Positions 8,339 to 17,588 of a stretch of DNA of 64,000 bases are shown piece by piece. A program made the position numbers and the translations under genes. Source of the stretch: CAVSRC01 sp963798195 (lineage in GTDB: Bacteria > Pseudomonadota > Alphaproteobacteria > Rhizobiales > Kaistiaceae). Numbering within the stretch: position 1 is the stretch's first letter; each line of letters begins with the position of its first letter. Location: the NCBI GenBank assembly GCA_963798195.1, contig CAWCSF010000001.1:202262-266261 (forward strand). The letters run 5' to 3'. The notes beneath the pieces are model-generated. The model was not told where the DNA came from, searched no databases, and worked only from the letters and a program-made list of their open reading frames with translations.

Positions 8339-9205
8339 ATGTCTACCGGCATGATGAGCGGCAAGCGCGGCCTGGTGATGGGGGTCGCCAACGACCATTC
8401 CATCGCCTGGGGTATCGCCAAGCGGCTCGCCGAGCATGGCGCCGAGATGGCCTTCACCTACCAGACCCCGGCTCTCGGCAAGCGCGTCCTGCCGCTCGCC
8501 AAATCGATCGGGTCGGATTTCGTCGTGCCCTGCGACGTCGGCCTGAAGCCGGACTCGGACGATCCGAATTCGCTGGCGTCGATGTTCAGGACGCTGGCCG
8601 AGCGCTGGCCAAAGATCGATTTCCTCGTCCACGCCATCGCGTTCTCCGACAAGTCGGAGCTGCGCGGGCGCTACGCCGATACCAGCCGCGACAACTTCGT
8701 CAACACCATGCTGGTCTCGTGCTTCTCCTTCACCGAGGTTGCCCGCCGCGCGGCGCGGCTGATGGGCGATGGCGGCGCGATGCTCACGCTGACCTTCGGC
8801 GGCTCAACCCGCGTGATGCCCAACTATAACGTGATGGGCGTCGCCAAGGCGGCGCTGGAAGCTTCGGTCCGCTACCTCGCGGTCGACTACGGTGCGCAGA
8901 ACATCCGCGTCAACGCCATCTCGGCCGGCCCGGTGCGCACGCTGGCCGGCGCCGGCGTCTCCGATGCACGCATCATGTTCAACCACCAGAAGAACAACGC
9001 GCCGCTCCGCCGCAACGTCGGCATCGACGAGATCGGCAACACCGCAGTCTATCTGCTGTCCGATCTTTCCACCGCCGTCACCGGCGAAATCCACTTCGTC
9101 GATTCCGGTTACAACATCGTCGCCATGCCGCGCCTCGATGCGCTCAAGGCGAGCGATGCCGGCGAAAATGGCAGCGACGAGCCCGCCAAGCAGGTCGCGG
9201 AATAG
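8339..9205 (+). CDS. fabI: Enoyl-ACP reductase FabI
   Basis: NADH-dependent reductase completing each elongation cycle, of the short-chain dehydrogenase fold, 288 aa. The cofactor region MGVANDHSIAWGIAK and the catalytic Tyr163-x6-Lys170 (YNVMGVAK) are as expected for FabI. It has a longer acidic C-terminal tail than Escherichia coli FabI. The ATG at 8339 lies inside a GGGGGGAGGGGGG run that provides the ribosome-binding site. Only 20 bp separate it from fabB. Confidence 0.94.
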   Translation: MSTGMMSGKRGLVMGVANDHSIAWGIAKRLAEHGAEMAFTYQTPALGKRVLPLAKSIGSDFVVPCDVGLKPDSDDPNSLASMFRTLAERWPKIDFLVHAIAFSDKSELRGRYADTSRDNFVNTMLVSCFSFTEVARRAARLMGDGGAMLTLTFGGSTRVMPNYNVMGVAKAALEASVRYLAVDYGAQNIRVNAISAGPVRTLAGAGVSDARIMFNHQKNNAPLRRNVGIDEIGNTAVYLLSDLSTAVTGEIHFVDSGYNIVAMPRLDALKASDAGENGSDEPAKQVAE

Positions 9206-9207
9206 CA

Positions 9208-9229
9208 CGCGGCGGCCTAACGCGCCGCG
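9208..9229. terminator. Hairpin between convergent fabI and CPBP genes
   Basis: CGCGGCG / CGCCGCG inverted repeat with an 8-nt loop, just after the fabI stop and overlapping the end of the convergent gene. It could serve both directions. No clear T-run follows. Confidence 0.45.
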
Positions 9230-9969
9230 CGGACGGAATTTGTCCCCTGCCAATCCCGCAGCCACGGCAAGAAGGCAAAGCAGAGATACATCGACACCAG
9301 CACCACACCCATGTGCTGGAGCAGCACCGATCCCCCGATCTCGTCCACCACGAAAAGCATCACTGGCGCGTTGGAACTGGTGTGCAGGATCGCCGGCGCA
9401 CCAATCGAGTTGCCGCCGCGCTCGTAGAGCAACGCGAATGGAAAGGCCAGGAGAAGCGCAAGAACCACCGAGGCCGAACCGGCAACCGCGCCGATCGTGA
9501 ACACGAGATAGACGTGTTGTCCCGCGAAGACGAGCGCCGACGTGAGCGCGGCTCTCCCGAAGGTCAGCGTTCGCCTCAGGTGTCCGAAGACAAAGGCACG
9601 GTGGATGACCTCCTCGGCAATGCCGTTGACGAGAACGACGCCGATCAGGATCGGCAGCCATTCGCGATTGAGCCCGACCGTGGTGCCGGTGGCCCAGCCA
9701 TAGACGGGCAGGAACAGCCACATGGGCAAGCTGACGATCAGCGCGACGATAACCGCGCGGGCCGTCGGGACGACGAGGCCCAGCGCCCTTGCTACCCGCC
9801 TCGGGCCCGGTCCGAACAGGAGTCGCTCGGCCAGCACCATGCCGCCGACTCCGACCGCGCAAAGAAGCATCTGCCGCGCCAGGAGCGGGAAGTCGGGCGG
9901 CGTCAGGAACGCGGCCGCGACCAGAATGGCGATGACAGGAACCGAACCTGCGAGAACCTTGCCGAGCAT
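9217..9969 (-). CDS. CPBP family intramembrane metalloprotease (Abi/CAAX-like)
   Basis: A polytopic membrane protein of 250 aa with about seven to eight hydrophobic segments. It carries the CPBP glutamate motif EEVIHR (EExxxR) in NGIAEEVIHRAFVFGHL and later conserved histidines (AGQHVYL, AILHTSSNAP). The superfamily includes CAAX prenyl proteases and bacterial abortive-infection or immunity proteins; the substrate here is unknown. The start at 9969 gives a normal hydrophobic N-terminus. It lies 26 bp downstream of the nitroreductase-like gene on the same strand. Confidence 0.82.
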   Translation of the reverse strand: MLGKVLAGSVPVIAILVAAAFLTPPDFPLLARQMLLCAVGVGGMVLAERLLFGPGPRRVARALGLVVPTARAVIVALIVSLPMWLFLPVYGWATGTTVGLNREWLPILIGVVLVNGIAEEVIHRAFVFGHLRRTLTFGRAALTSALVFAGQHVYLVFTIGAVAGSASVVLALLLAFPFALLYERGGNSIGAPAILHTSSNAPVMLFVVDEIGGSVLLQHMGVVLVSMYLCFAFLPWLRDWQGTNSVRAAR

Positions 9970-9995
9970 CGCCGCGCCCCCCTTTCGCCGTTCGC

Positions 9996-11102
9996 TCAGG
10001 CCGATGCGGGCCGCATCACGCTGGCAACATCCCGCCGAAGCGAACGCGGCATGTCCGGCCCGCGGCCGAGGCGGAGGAGGAGATTGGGCCGCCGTTCGCC
10101 CAGTCCGAGCAGCGACTGCAACTCGCGCCGCACCGCCGGCACTTCGACGGCCTGATTGACGAACGCATGTTTGAGCCCATCCGCCGTGGCCTGTAGCGCC
10201 AGCCGCTGGCACGCACGTCCCGCCGCAACCCAACCGGACTTGTCATTCGACGCGGCCACCAGGACGACGAGCGCCGGAGAAGACCGGATTTGCTCGGTCA
10301 CCTTCTTGTTCTCGCCCTCCTTGTTCACGGCAAGGTCGTACATGATCGGTCCAAGCCAGCTCGGAAGTGCCGGATTGCCCGACGCCGCGCTGAACAGGCC
10401 GTCACGGGTCGCAGCCGCCGCGCGTTCGTTGAAACGCAGCCAGGATTTCAGCTCGCGGGTGAAGGCGCGGTCTTCCAGTTGCGCGCCGTTGCCGGCCAGG
10501 ACCAGCGCGAGGATGTCGTCCCGTTGCTTTGCCTCGGTCACGAAGATCGGTTCCACGCCCGCGCTCCGCGCCGCGGTTTCGAGCCGCGCAATCGCGTCTG
10601 TCCCGATTGCCGCGCCGTCATATGTCGCGCGCGTGCACTGGCGCTTCGGGATCGCGTCCAGCAGCACTGTCCGTTCTGCCGGCGCGGGTTCCAGAGCCAC
10701 TTTCACAAAGCCGTCGTCGCCGGGCTCGAAGCGTATCTCGCCCGACCGGCCGCTGCCCCGCGCCGCGATGCTCAGGTTTTCCGCCGCGCAGCCGAGACTG
10801 GCGTAGAGATGATGATCGTCCGGATCCACGACCGGCGTGCGACGGGCGCTGTCGGGCAGGATGTCGACGCCCTGGTCCGCCTCACGGAAAAACCACGGCT
10901 GCGTGTTGTGGCTGTTGGCGGCGAGCGTTGCGAAGCGGACCAGTTCGGCAACGCCTGGGTCTTCCGCAAGTGGCCGTGTCTGTTCCGCGAGCAGATGCGC
11001 GTAGTCGTTTGGACCAAACATCGTATATGCCCCGATGGCGCCCGCTCCGGCGGCGACCAGCGCGCCGCCGACGACCACACGCCTGGTGACTGCTGCATGC
11101 AT
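9996..11102 (-). CDS. Nitroreductase-like FMN-binding protein with Tat-type signal (Acg-like)
   Basis: A 368 aa protein of the nitroreductase fold. The region LAANSHNTQPWFF matches the flavin-contacting motif of the Acg/nitroreductase-like family, and the second half carries SPALVVLVAASNDKSGW and AGRACQRLALQATADGL. The N-terminus TRRVVVGGALVAAGAGA looks like a twin-arginine signal, suggesting periplasmic location. The start ATG at 11102 was chosen to place that signal at the N-terminus. The substrate is unknown. Confidence 0.75.
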   Translation of the reverse strand: MHAAVTRRVVVGGALVAAGAGAIGAYTMFGPNDYAHLLAEQTRPLAEDPGVAELVRFATLAANSHNTQPWFFREADQGVDILPDSARRTPVVDPDDHHLYASLGCAAENLSIAARGSGRSGEIRFEPGDDGFVKVALEPAPAERTVLLDAIPKRQCTRATYDGAAIGTDAIARLETAARSAGVEPIFVTEAKQRDDILALVLAGNGAQLEDRAFTRELKSWLRFNERAAAATRDGLFSAASGNPALPSWLGPIMYDLAVNKEGENKKVTEQIRSSPALVVLVAASNDKSGWVAAGRACQRLALQATADGLKHAFVNQAVEVPAVRRELQSLLGLGERRPNLLLRLGRGPDMPRSLRRDVASVMRPASA

Positions 11103-11295
11103 CAGCGACCTCGCCGGACTGGCACGCGAAAGCCGGAAACGGGCGGACGGCAGATGCCCGCCGCGAGATTGCGGCAAAACCCGGTTCTTGAGAACCCCAA
11201 TGTTACCCCCCCCTCGGTCCCGGAGCCGCCGCGGCGCAATGAGATGCATCCCGATTGAACGGCGCCGGTCACGCCTCCCGGAAGTGTCCCTTAGT

Positions 11296-11937
11296 TCATT
11301 TCACGCGGCCTATCGCGCGATCGTTGCTGAAGTGGCGGAACGCTAGTGCGGCCGTCGCGGCGAAATAGATGCACCACGCGATTAGCATTGGCATGACGAT
11401 GCCCCCACCGGTCGTTCCCGGCATCGATCCGAACGTATTGATGATCGGCAGCGCCACGCAAAATGGCGCGAAGACGCCGTGGACGATCAAGAGAAGCTTG
11501 AGCCACCAATCGGCCCTGGTCACGACGGTCAGGCTCAGTCCGACAAACAAGGTCGAAAGCGCCATGAGGCCGTAGCCCAGCAGTTCCAGATTGAACATCA
11601 AGCTTCCCGGCTCGGTGTAATCGAGGACCCGCAGGATATCCGGGGATGCGGACCCATGGAGCACCGTCGTCAACTGGACGAAATATACCGTGGTCGCGAA
11701 GCCGGAATAGAGGACGGCAAAAGCGGCACCTGCCAATGCCGGCGCCTGGCGGCCTGCAAGACCGGTCGCGGCAAATGTGCAGGCGAGGACCAGATAAGCC
11801 CATGACAGCAGGAGGCAGGCGCCATAGCTGAACATAGCGTAACTCGTCTGTCCCCAGCCGAGCGCCATCGACAGGGCGAAGAGGACGGTCGCTCCGGTGG
11901 CTATCGCCGAAGACCAAAGGCCAAATATGCGGTTCAC
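11296..11937 (-). CDS. Hypothetical membrane protein with about seven helices
   Basis: 213 aa, almost wholly hydrophobic with short polar loops. I recognise no family motif. I propose the GTG at 11937 as start, since the predicted protein then begins with NRIFGLWSSAIATGATVLF, a plausible first helix; the open frame upstream to 12141 reads as a non-coding extension. The gene faces lepA divergently. Confidence 0.6.
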   Translation of the reverse strand: MNRIFGLWSSAIATGATVLFALSMALGWGQTSYAMFSYGACLLLSWAYLVLACTFAATGLAGRQAPALAGAAFAVLYSGFATTVYFVQLTTVLHGSASPDILRVLDYTEPGSLMFNLELLGYGLMALSTLFVGLSLTVVTRADWWLKLLLIVHGVFAPFCVALPIINTFGSMPGTTGGGIVMPMLIAWCIYFAATAALAFRHFSNDRAIGRVK

Positions 11938-12209
11938 TTGAGGCTTTCGCCGCTGAAAGCAGGTTTGGCGCTTCCAGGAAGAGCAGGGATACGAAACGGT
12001 ATCCCTGATGGCCGGGACGAACTGTGCAAGATTGATCCCCACGGCACATTTTCGCGCTGAGGGCACGCCTTTGCGGGCGTCCGCTTCACGCCGTCGCACG
12101 TCGTCCCGGCAGTCCTCCCCTGACGGCGCCCTCCTGCCCACCGAGCCCAGCGGAAGTCGGGCGGAAAGGCCGCTTCCGGCGCTCCCGCCGACCTGCTAAG
12201 AGCCGGCCC

Positions 12210-14015
12210 ATGACCACCATCCCCCAGCAGAACATCCGCAACTTCGCCATCATCGCGCATATCGACCACGGCAAGTCGACGCTTGCCGACCGGCTCATCC
12301 AGATGACCGGCGGGCTGTCCGAGCGCGAAATGAAGGCGCAGGTGCTCGATTCGATGGATATCGAGCGCGAGCGCGGCATCACCATCAAGGCGCAGACCGT
12401 GCGCCTGAAGTACCATGCCCATGACGGCAAGGATTACATCCTCAACCTCATCGACACCCCCGGCCACGTCGATTTCGCCTATGAGGTGAACCGGTCGCTC
12501 GCCGCCTGCGAGGGCTCGCTGCTGGTCGTCGACGCCTCCCAGGGCGTCGAGGCCCAGACGCTTGCCAACGTCTATCAGGCGATCGAGAACAACCACGAGA
12601 TCGTGCCAGTCCTCAACAAGGTGGATCTGCCCGCCGCGGAGCCGGAGCGCGTCAAGCAGCAGATCGAGGACGTCATCGGCATCGACGCCTCGAACGCGAT
12701 CGCGATTTCCGCCAAGACCGGTGTGGGCGTTGCCGATGTGCTGGAGGCGATCATCACGCGCCTGCCGCCGCCGCAGGGCGATGCCGACGCGCCGCTGAAG
12801 GCGCTGCTCGTCGACTCCTGGTACGACGCCTATCTCGGCGTCGTCGTGCTGGTGCGCATCGTCGACGGCAAGCTGCGCAAGGGCATGAAGATCCGCATGA
12901 TGCGGACAGGCGCCGTCCACGAGGTCGACACGGTCGGCATCTTCACGCCCAAGCTGGTCAACTGGGGCGAACTCGGTCCGGGCGAACTCGGCTTCTTCAC
13001 CGGCTCCATCAAGGAAGTCGCCGACACCGCCGTCGGCGATACCATCACCGACGAGCGCAAGCCGGCCGCGACGCCGCTGCCCGGCTTCCGCCCGGCTGTT
13101 CCGGTCGTCTTCTGCGGCATCTTCCCGGTCGATGCCGCCGACTTCGAGAACCTGCGCGCCGCCATCGGCAAGCTCCGCCTCAACGACGCCGCCTTCACCT
13201 ACGAGACGGAAACGTCGGCCGCGCTCGGCTTCGGCTTCCGCTGCGGCTTCCTTGGCTTGTTGCATCTGGAGATCGTTCAGGAGCGACTGACCCGCGAGTT
13301 CAATCTCGAGCTGATCGCGACGGCACCCTCCGTCGTCTACAAGATCAAGCTCACCGACGGCGCCGAGGTCGAGATGCACAATCCGGCCGACATGCCGGAC
13401 CCGGTGCGCATCGTCGAGATCGCGGAGCCGTGGCTGCGCGCCACGATCCTGACGCCGGACGAGTATCTCGGCTCGATCCTGAAGCTCTGTCAGGAGCGCC
13501 GCGGCGTGCAGGTCGATCTCTCCTACGTCGGCAACCGCGCCATGGTGCAGTACGACCTGCCGCTGAACGAGGTGGTCTTCGATTTCTACGACCGGCTGAA
13601 GTCGGTCTCGAAGGGCTACGCCTCCTTCGATTATCACCTGACCGAGTATCGCCCCGGCGACCTGGTCAAGATGTCGATTCTCGTGAACGCCGAGCCGGTC
13701 GATGCGCTCTCCGTCATGGTCCACCGTTCCAATGCCGAGCGCCGCGGCCGCGCCATGTGCGAGAAGCTGAAGGACCTGATCCCGCAGCACATGTTCCAGA
13801 TCCCGATCCAGGCCGCGATCGGCGGCCGCATCATCGCCCGCGAGACCATCCGCGCCCTCCGCAAGGACGTGCTTGCCAAGTGCTACGGCGGCGACATTAC
13901 CCGCAAGCGCAAGCTCCTCGACAAGCAGAAGGAGGGCAAGAAGAAGATGCGCCAGTTCGGCAAGGTCGACATCCCGCAGGAAGCCTTCATCGCCGCGCTG
14001 AAGATGGAGGAGTAG
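12210..14015 (+). CDS. lepA: Elongation factor 4 (LepA)
   Basis: Ribosome-associated translational GTPase of 601 aa, thought to back-translocate or remodel stalled ribosomes. The P-loop AHIDHGKST (16-24), the G2/G3 region RERGITIKAQ and DTPGHVDF, the NKVDLP G4 motif and the C-terminal basic domain ending in KKKMRQFGKVDIPQEAF are all canonical. The length matches the family. Confidence 0.97.
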   Translation: MTTIPQQNIRNFAIIAHIDHGKSTLADRLIQMTGGLSEREMKAQVLDSMDIERERGITIKAQTVRLKYHAHDGKDYILNLIDTPGHVDFAYEVNRSLAACEGSLLVVDASQGVEAQTLANVYQAIENNHEIVPVLNKVDLPAAEPERVKQQIEDVIGIDASNAIAISAKTGVGVADVLEAIITRLPPPQGDADAPLKALLVDSWYDAYLGVVVLVRIVDGKLRKGMKIRMMRTGAVHEVDTVGIFTPKLVNWGELGPGELGFFTGSIKEVADTAVGDTITDERKPAATPLPGFRPAVPVVFCGIFPVDAADFENLRAAIGKLRLNDAAFTYETETSAALGFGFRCGFLGLLHLEIVQERLTREFNLELIATAPSVVYKIKLTDGAEVEMHNPADMPDPVRIVEIAEPWLRATILTPDEYLGSILKLCQERRGVQVDLSYVGNRAMVQYDLPLNEVVFDFYDRLKSVSKGYASFDYHLTEYRPGDLVKMSILVNAEPVDALSVMVHRSNAERRGRAMCEKLKDLIPQHMFQIPIQAAIGGRIIARETIRALRKDVLAKCYGGDITRKRKLLDKQKEGKKKMRQFGKVDIPQEAFIAALKMEE

Positions 14016-14032
14016 GGCCCCCCGGGGCCTTT
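14016..14032 (+). terminator. Short GC hairpin after lepA
   Basis: GGCCCC-CC-GGGGCC followed by TTTC immediately after the lepA stop. The stem is short, so this is a moderate call. Confidence 0.5.
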
Positions 14033-14064
14033 CGCTATCCCCCGGCATCGTCTCTAATCCGCCC

Positions 14065-14808
14065 GTGACCACATCGACTGAACTTCCCGCGACGCCCGAC
14101 GGCTGGGCCTTCTTCCTCGACGTCGACGGCACGCTCATCGACATCGCCGAGACGCCGGATGGCGTCGTCGTGCCGCCCGAGCTGCCGAAGCTGCTCGCCG
14201 ATCTTTCCGCGCGCACCGGCGGCGCCGTTGCGCTGGTCTCCGGCCGCGCCATCGCCACGCTCGACCGCCTGGTTGCGCCGGCGCGTCTGGCCGCGGCCGG
14301 TGTGCATGGCGCCGAGATGCGGTTCGCCGATGGCCATCGCGAGAATCTCGGCGGCGATGCGCTCGCGGATGTTCGCCCGCAGCTCGTCGCCCTCGGCCGC
14401 AAGCATCCCGCGCTCATCATCGAGGACAAGGGTCCCGCGGTTGCGGTTCACTATCGCGCGGAGCCCGCGCTGGGGCCGACCATCCAAAGCGCTTTGGCTG
14501 ACATCGTCTCGGCAAGACCCGCGCTGCACGTGCAGCCGGGCAAGATGGTGTTCGAGGTGCGTCCCGCCGGCGCTGACAAGGGCAGGGCGCTCGGAATCTT
14601 CATGCAACGGCCTCCGTTCGCCGGCCGACGACCGCTGGCGGTCGGGGACGACCTTACCGATGAGCACATGTTCGCGATTGCCGACCAACTGGGCGGAAGG
14701 GGTGTTAAGGTGGGGGCGGATTCAGATGAAAGCGCCGCGCCAACGCGCCTTGCCGACCCGGCAACGGTTCGTGCCTGGCTTGCCGATCTGGTGTCAGCTC
14801 CGCGTTAG
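14065..14808 (+). CDS. otsB: Trehalose-6-phosphate phosphatase
   Basis: HAD-family phosphatase that removes phosphate from trehalose 6-phosphate. Motif I is DVDGT with the nucleophile Asp19 and acid/base Asp21, VSGR supplies motif II, and GDDLTDEHMF is motif IV. It starts with GTG at 14065. It is followed by otsA in the same direction, reversing the otsA-otsB order of E. coli. Trehalose made here would serve osmotic or desiccation protection. Confidence 0.92.
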   Translation: MTTSTELPATPDGWAFFLDVDGTLIDIAETPDGVVVPPELPKLLADLSARTGGAVALVSGRAIATLDRLVAPARLAAAGVHGAEMRFADGHRENLGGDALADVRPQLVALGRKHPALIIEDKGPAVAVHYRAEPALGPTIQSALADIVSARPALHVQPGKMVFEVRPAGADKGRALGIFMQRPPFAGRRPLAVGDDLTDEHMFAIADQLGGRGVKVGADSDESAAPTRLADPATVRAWLADLVSAPR

Positions 14809-14969
14809 CGGAACGTTTTCGCTGGTTTGATGTCGCGGTGGCACGCTTTGGCGGCAGCGTGGCACAATTCGTGCAAATTTCGGTGGCACAGTCGTGCTCG
14901 CCACGGAACCAATCTGGCCTTTTGGCGTTGTCGGAGCGCTACCCACACATCCGCAAATCGCAGGGAAAG

Positions 14970-16382
14970 ATGAGCCGTCTAGTCGTTATCTCCAATCGCG
15001 TTCCGCCACCCGGAGACAAGGGGGCCGAAGCCGGCGGACTTGCAGTGGCGTTGAAGGCGGCGTTGCGGGAGCGCGGCGGCTTGTGGCTCGGCTGGTCGGG
15101 CAAGACGGCCGAGGGCGAAGACGAGCCCGAACAGTTCAAGATTCACACGCGCGAGGATGGCAACATCCACTTCGCTCTGGTCGACCTGACCAAGCGCGAT
15201 ATCGACGAGTATTACAGCGGCTTCGCCAACCGCGCACTGTGGCCGCTGCTGCATTACCGCCTCGACCTCGCCGATTTCGACCGCCAGGATCTCTCCGGCT
15301 ATCTCCGCGTCAACGCGTTCTTTGCCAAGGTGCTGGCGGCGCGACTGGAGCCGGACGACGTCATCTGGGTGCAGGACTATCACCTGATACCGCTGGCCGC
15401 TGACCTCCGCGCCCGGGGAATCAAGAACCGCATCGGCTTCTTCCTGCACATTCCGTGGCCGCCGCCGGATGTCTGGTTCGCGATGCCGGCGCACTACCGG
15501 TTGCTCGAGGCATTCTCCGCATACGATCTCATCGGCTTCCAGACCGAGTGGGACGTGGAGAACTTTGCCAGCTGCCTGAAGCGCGAGAATCTCGCGACCG
15601 AAACCTCGCCCGGAATCTTCCGCGCCGGCAGCCGTGAATTTCGCATCGGCACGTTCCCGATCGGCATCGAGACCGCCGAGTTCGCGCAGGCCGCGCGTTC
15701 CGCCGCCAGCAATCCGCTGGTCAAGCGCATGGTGGCGAGTCTCGACGATCGCCACCTCATCATCGGCGTCGACCGCCTGGATTATTCCAAGGGCATCGAC
15801 CACCGCATGCTCGCCTATGAGCGTTTCCTGCGGAACAACCCGGGCTACCACAACAAGGTCGTCTACCTGCAGATCACGCCGAAGTCGCGTTCCGACGTTC
15901 CCGAATACGCCAAGATGCAGCGCCAGGTGGCCGAAACCGCCGGCCGCATCAACGGCGCCTACGGACACCTCGACTGGACACCGATCCGCTACATCAACCG
16001 CACGATCAAGCGGTCGACGCTCGCCGGGCTTTACCGCATGAGCAATGTCGGGCTGGTTACGCCCTTGCGCGACGGCATGAACCTCGTCGCCAAGGAATTC
16101 GTCGCCGCGCAGGACGGAGATGATCCGGGCGTCCTGGTCCTGTCGCGTTTCGCCGGCGCCGCGCCGGAACTCGGCGGCGCGCTGGTGGTCAATCCGTACG
16201 ATCTCGACAGCACCGGAAACGCCATCGCGCGTGCGCTATCGATGTCGCGGGAGGATCGGGTTCAGCGCTGGACCGGCATGTTCGACACGCTGCTTGAAAA
16301 CGACGTGTCGAAATGGGCCGACCGCTTCCTCGATGACCTCGAGAGGAAGCCGGAGCCGACCGAGTTCAAGGCCGCGAGTTGA
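14970..16382 (+). CDS. otsA: Trehalose-6-phosphate synthase
   Basis: GT20 glycosyltransferase of 470 aa joining UDP-glucose and glucose 6-phosphate. Recognisable segments are VISNRVPPP at the N-terminus, WVQDYHLIPLA, GFFLHIPWPPPDVW, the donor-binding GVDRLDYSKGI and TPLRDGMNLVAKEF. The ATG at 14970 follows AGGGAAAG and gives the usual N-terminus; the open frame further upstream is not conserved-looking. It works with otsB 160 bp upstream. Confidence 0.95.
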   Translation: MSRLVVISNRVPPPGDKGAEAGGLAVALKAALRERGGLWLGWSGKTAEGEDEPEQFKIHTREDGNIHFALVDLTKRDIDEYYSGFANRALWPLLHYRLDLADFDRQDLSGYLRVNAFFAKVLAARLEPDDVIWVQDYHLIPLAADLRARGIKNRIGFFLHIPWPPPDVWFAMPAHYRLLEAFSAYDLIGFQTEWDVENFASCLKRENLATETSPGIFRAGSREFRIGTFPIGIETAEFAQAARSAASNPLVKRMVASLDDRHLIIGVDRLDYSKGIDHRMLAYERFLRNNPGYHNKVVYLQITPKSRSDVPEYAKMQRQVAETAGRINGAYGHLDWTPIRYINRTIKRSTLAGLYRMSNVGLVTPLRDGMNLVAKEFVAAQDGDDPGVLVLSRFAGAAPELGGALVVNPYDLDSTGNAIARALSMSREDRVQRWTGMFDTLLENDVSKWADRFLDDLERKPEPTEFKAAS

Positions 16383-16397
16383 CTCGGAAACGCGCGG

Positions 16398-16757
16398 TCA
16401 GCCTGCGAGCCAGTCCCGCGCCATCGTCATCTCCCGCGGCTCGAAAACCTTGAGCGTGGCCGGCATCAGGCCGTCCATGGCGAGGACGGCGCGGTTGTAG
16501 GGGCCGTCGTCGGCGACGAAGGCGATCTTCTCGAATTGGGTGAAGTAGCGCGTGCCGAAGACGGCGTCGTCGTACAGGCCGCCACGGTCGTAGCCGGCAA
16601 AATCCGGACCGGCGACATAGAGCAGCCGCACCCGGCCTCCGGCGATCGCGTCTCTGATCGTCGGCTCCAGAACGGACTGCCGGTCGGCAGCGGTGATCCG
16701 GCCGTTCGCTACGAAGCCAATCGCGCCGGGCGGCAGGCCTTCGATCCGTGTGAACAT
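16398..16757 (-). CDS. SpoIIAA-like (STAS/SEC14-fold) protein, paralogue 1
   Basis: 119 aa, alpha/beta, resembling the SpoIIAA-like family (Pfam PF11964). Characteristic features are LPPGAIGFVANGRITAADR at the start, RLLYVAGPDFAGYD in the middle and FEKIAFVADD later. It has a clear GGAGGAAAAC ribosome-binding site. It is a paralogue of the next gene upstream and in tandem with it. The cellular role is unknown. Confidence 0.8.
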   Translation of the reverse strand: MFTRIEGLPPGAIGFVANGRITAADRQSVLEPTIRDAIAGGRVRLLYVAGPDFAGYDRGGLYDDAVFGTRYFTQFEKIAFVADDGPYNRAVLAMDGLMPATLKVFEPREMTMARDWLAG

Positions 16758-16846
16758 CGTTTTCCTCCTCGAACCGTCGCCAGGCAGGTTCCTAGACCGG
16801 CCGTGCGATGGTTTGTTGACGGAGGGGTGATCTTTGTGTGGCCGGC

Positions 16847-17209
16847 TCAGGCCGCCAGCCACGCCTTCGCCGCAGCTATGTCTTTAACGGCATAACTCTT
16901 AACCTCGGCCGGCATCATCATGCCAAAGCCGTGCACCAGCGCGCGAAAGGTCGGGTCGTCCGAGACGAAGGCGATCTTCTCGAAATCGAAGAAATGTCGG
17001 AAGCCGAACGCGGCATCGTCGACCATTGCGCCCATCTCGAAGCCCTCGAATTCCGGGCCGGCGACATAGAGAAAGCGCAGCTTGCCGCCCTCGGCGATCT
17101 TCGCTTCGATCTCCGGGATCAACACCTTGCCGTAGTCGTCCGCGGTGACTTTGCCGACGGCGGAATAGCCGATCACGCCGGGAGGCAGGTCGAAGATCGG
17201 TCGGAACAT
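16847..17209 (-). CDS. SpoIIAA-like (STAS/SEC14-fold) protein, paralogue 2
   Basis: 120 aa, collinear with its neighbour: LPPGVIGYSAVGKVTADD, RFLYVAGPEFEGFE, DFEKIAFVSDD. AAAGGAGAG precedes the ATG. The two genes read in the same direction with 89 bp between them, so they probably arose by tandem duplication and are co-transcribed. Confidence 0.8.
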   Translation of the reverse strand: MFRPIFDLPPGVIGYSAVGKVTADDYGKVLIPEIEAKIAEGGKLRFLYVAGPEFEGFEMGAMVDDAAFGFRHFFDFEKIAFVSDDPTFRALVHGFGMMMPAEVKSYAVKDIAAAKAWLAA

Positions 17210-17512
17210 CGGGCTCTCCTTTCGCTGGGATCAGTACGTCGCCGCCGTTCAGGCAGGCGCAGGGCCGGGCGAGCTGTTCCGGCGCCATTGCGGGCATCGA
17301 TTGATTTCCGCATGCCGGGCCCGTGGTATCAAGGCCGCCGGCGGAATGCCGGCCGCGTCCGATTGGCGCGCGGCCGGCACCCATGGTCGTAGGCAGCCGG
17401 TTCACGACTGCTTCGGCGTAATGTCATTGTGAAGATGCAGGGCTTCCGCGCTTTGATAAATCGCAAGAAAAGATGCGAGACCGGCCCGTGTTGGAAGCAA
17501 GCCGAACCTGCG

Positions 17513-17536
17513 ATATGGTTTGGGCTCAAACGGTAT
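17513..17536. promoter_or_regulatory. Operator-like palindrome upstream of the MarR gene (copy 1)
   Basis: GTTTG-GGCT-CAAAC core within a 10-4-10 imperfect palindrome (8 of 10 arm positions match). The same core stands before dctP and before livK. Its place in front of a MarR gene fits autoregulation. Confidence 0.55.
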
Positions 17537-17588
17537 CCGGCGGATGGCGCGGGGAAATGACGAACTGCGCGGACGGAGTGTGAGTGAG

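Noticed and set aside
11934..14429. 831-aa open frame on the minus strand over lepA and otsB
   Set aside because: It is the antisense shadow of lepA and otsB; GC-rich coding DNA keeps the opposite frame open. The composition (Asp, Arg, His, Leu rich) has no domain.
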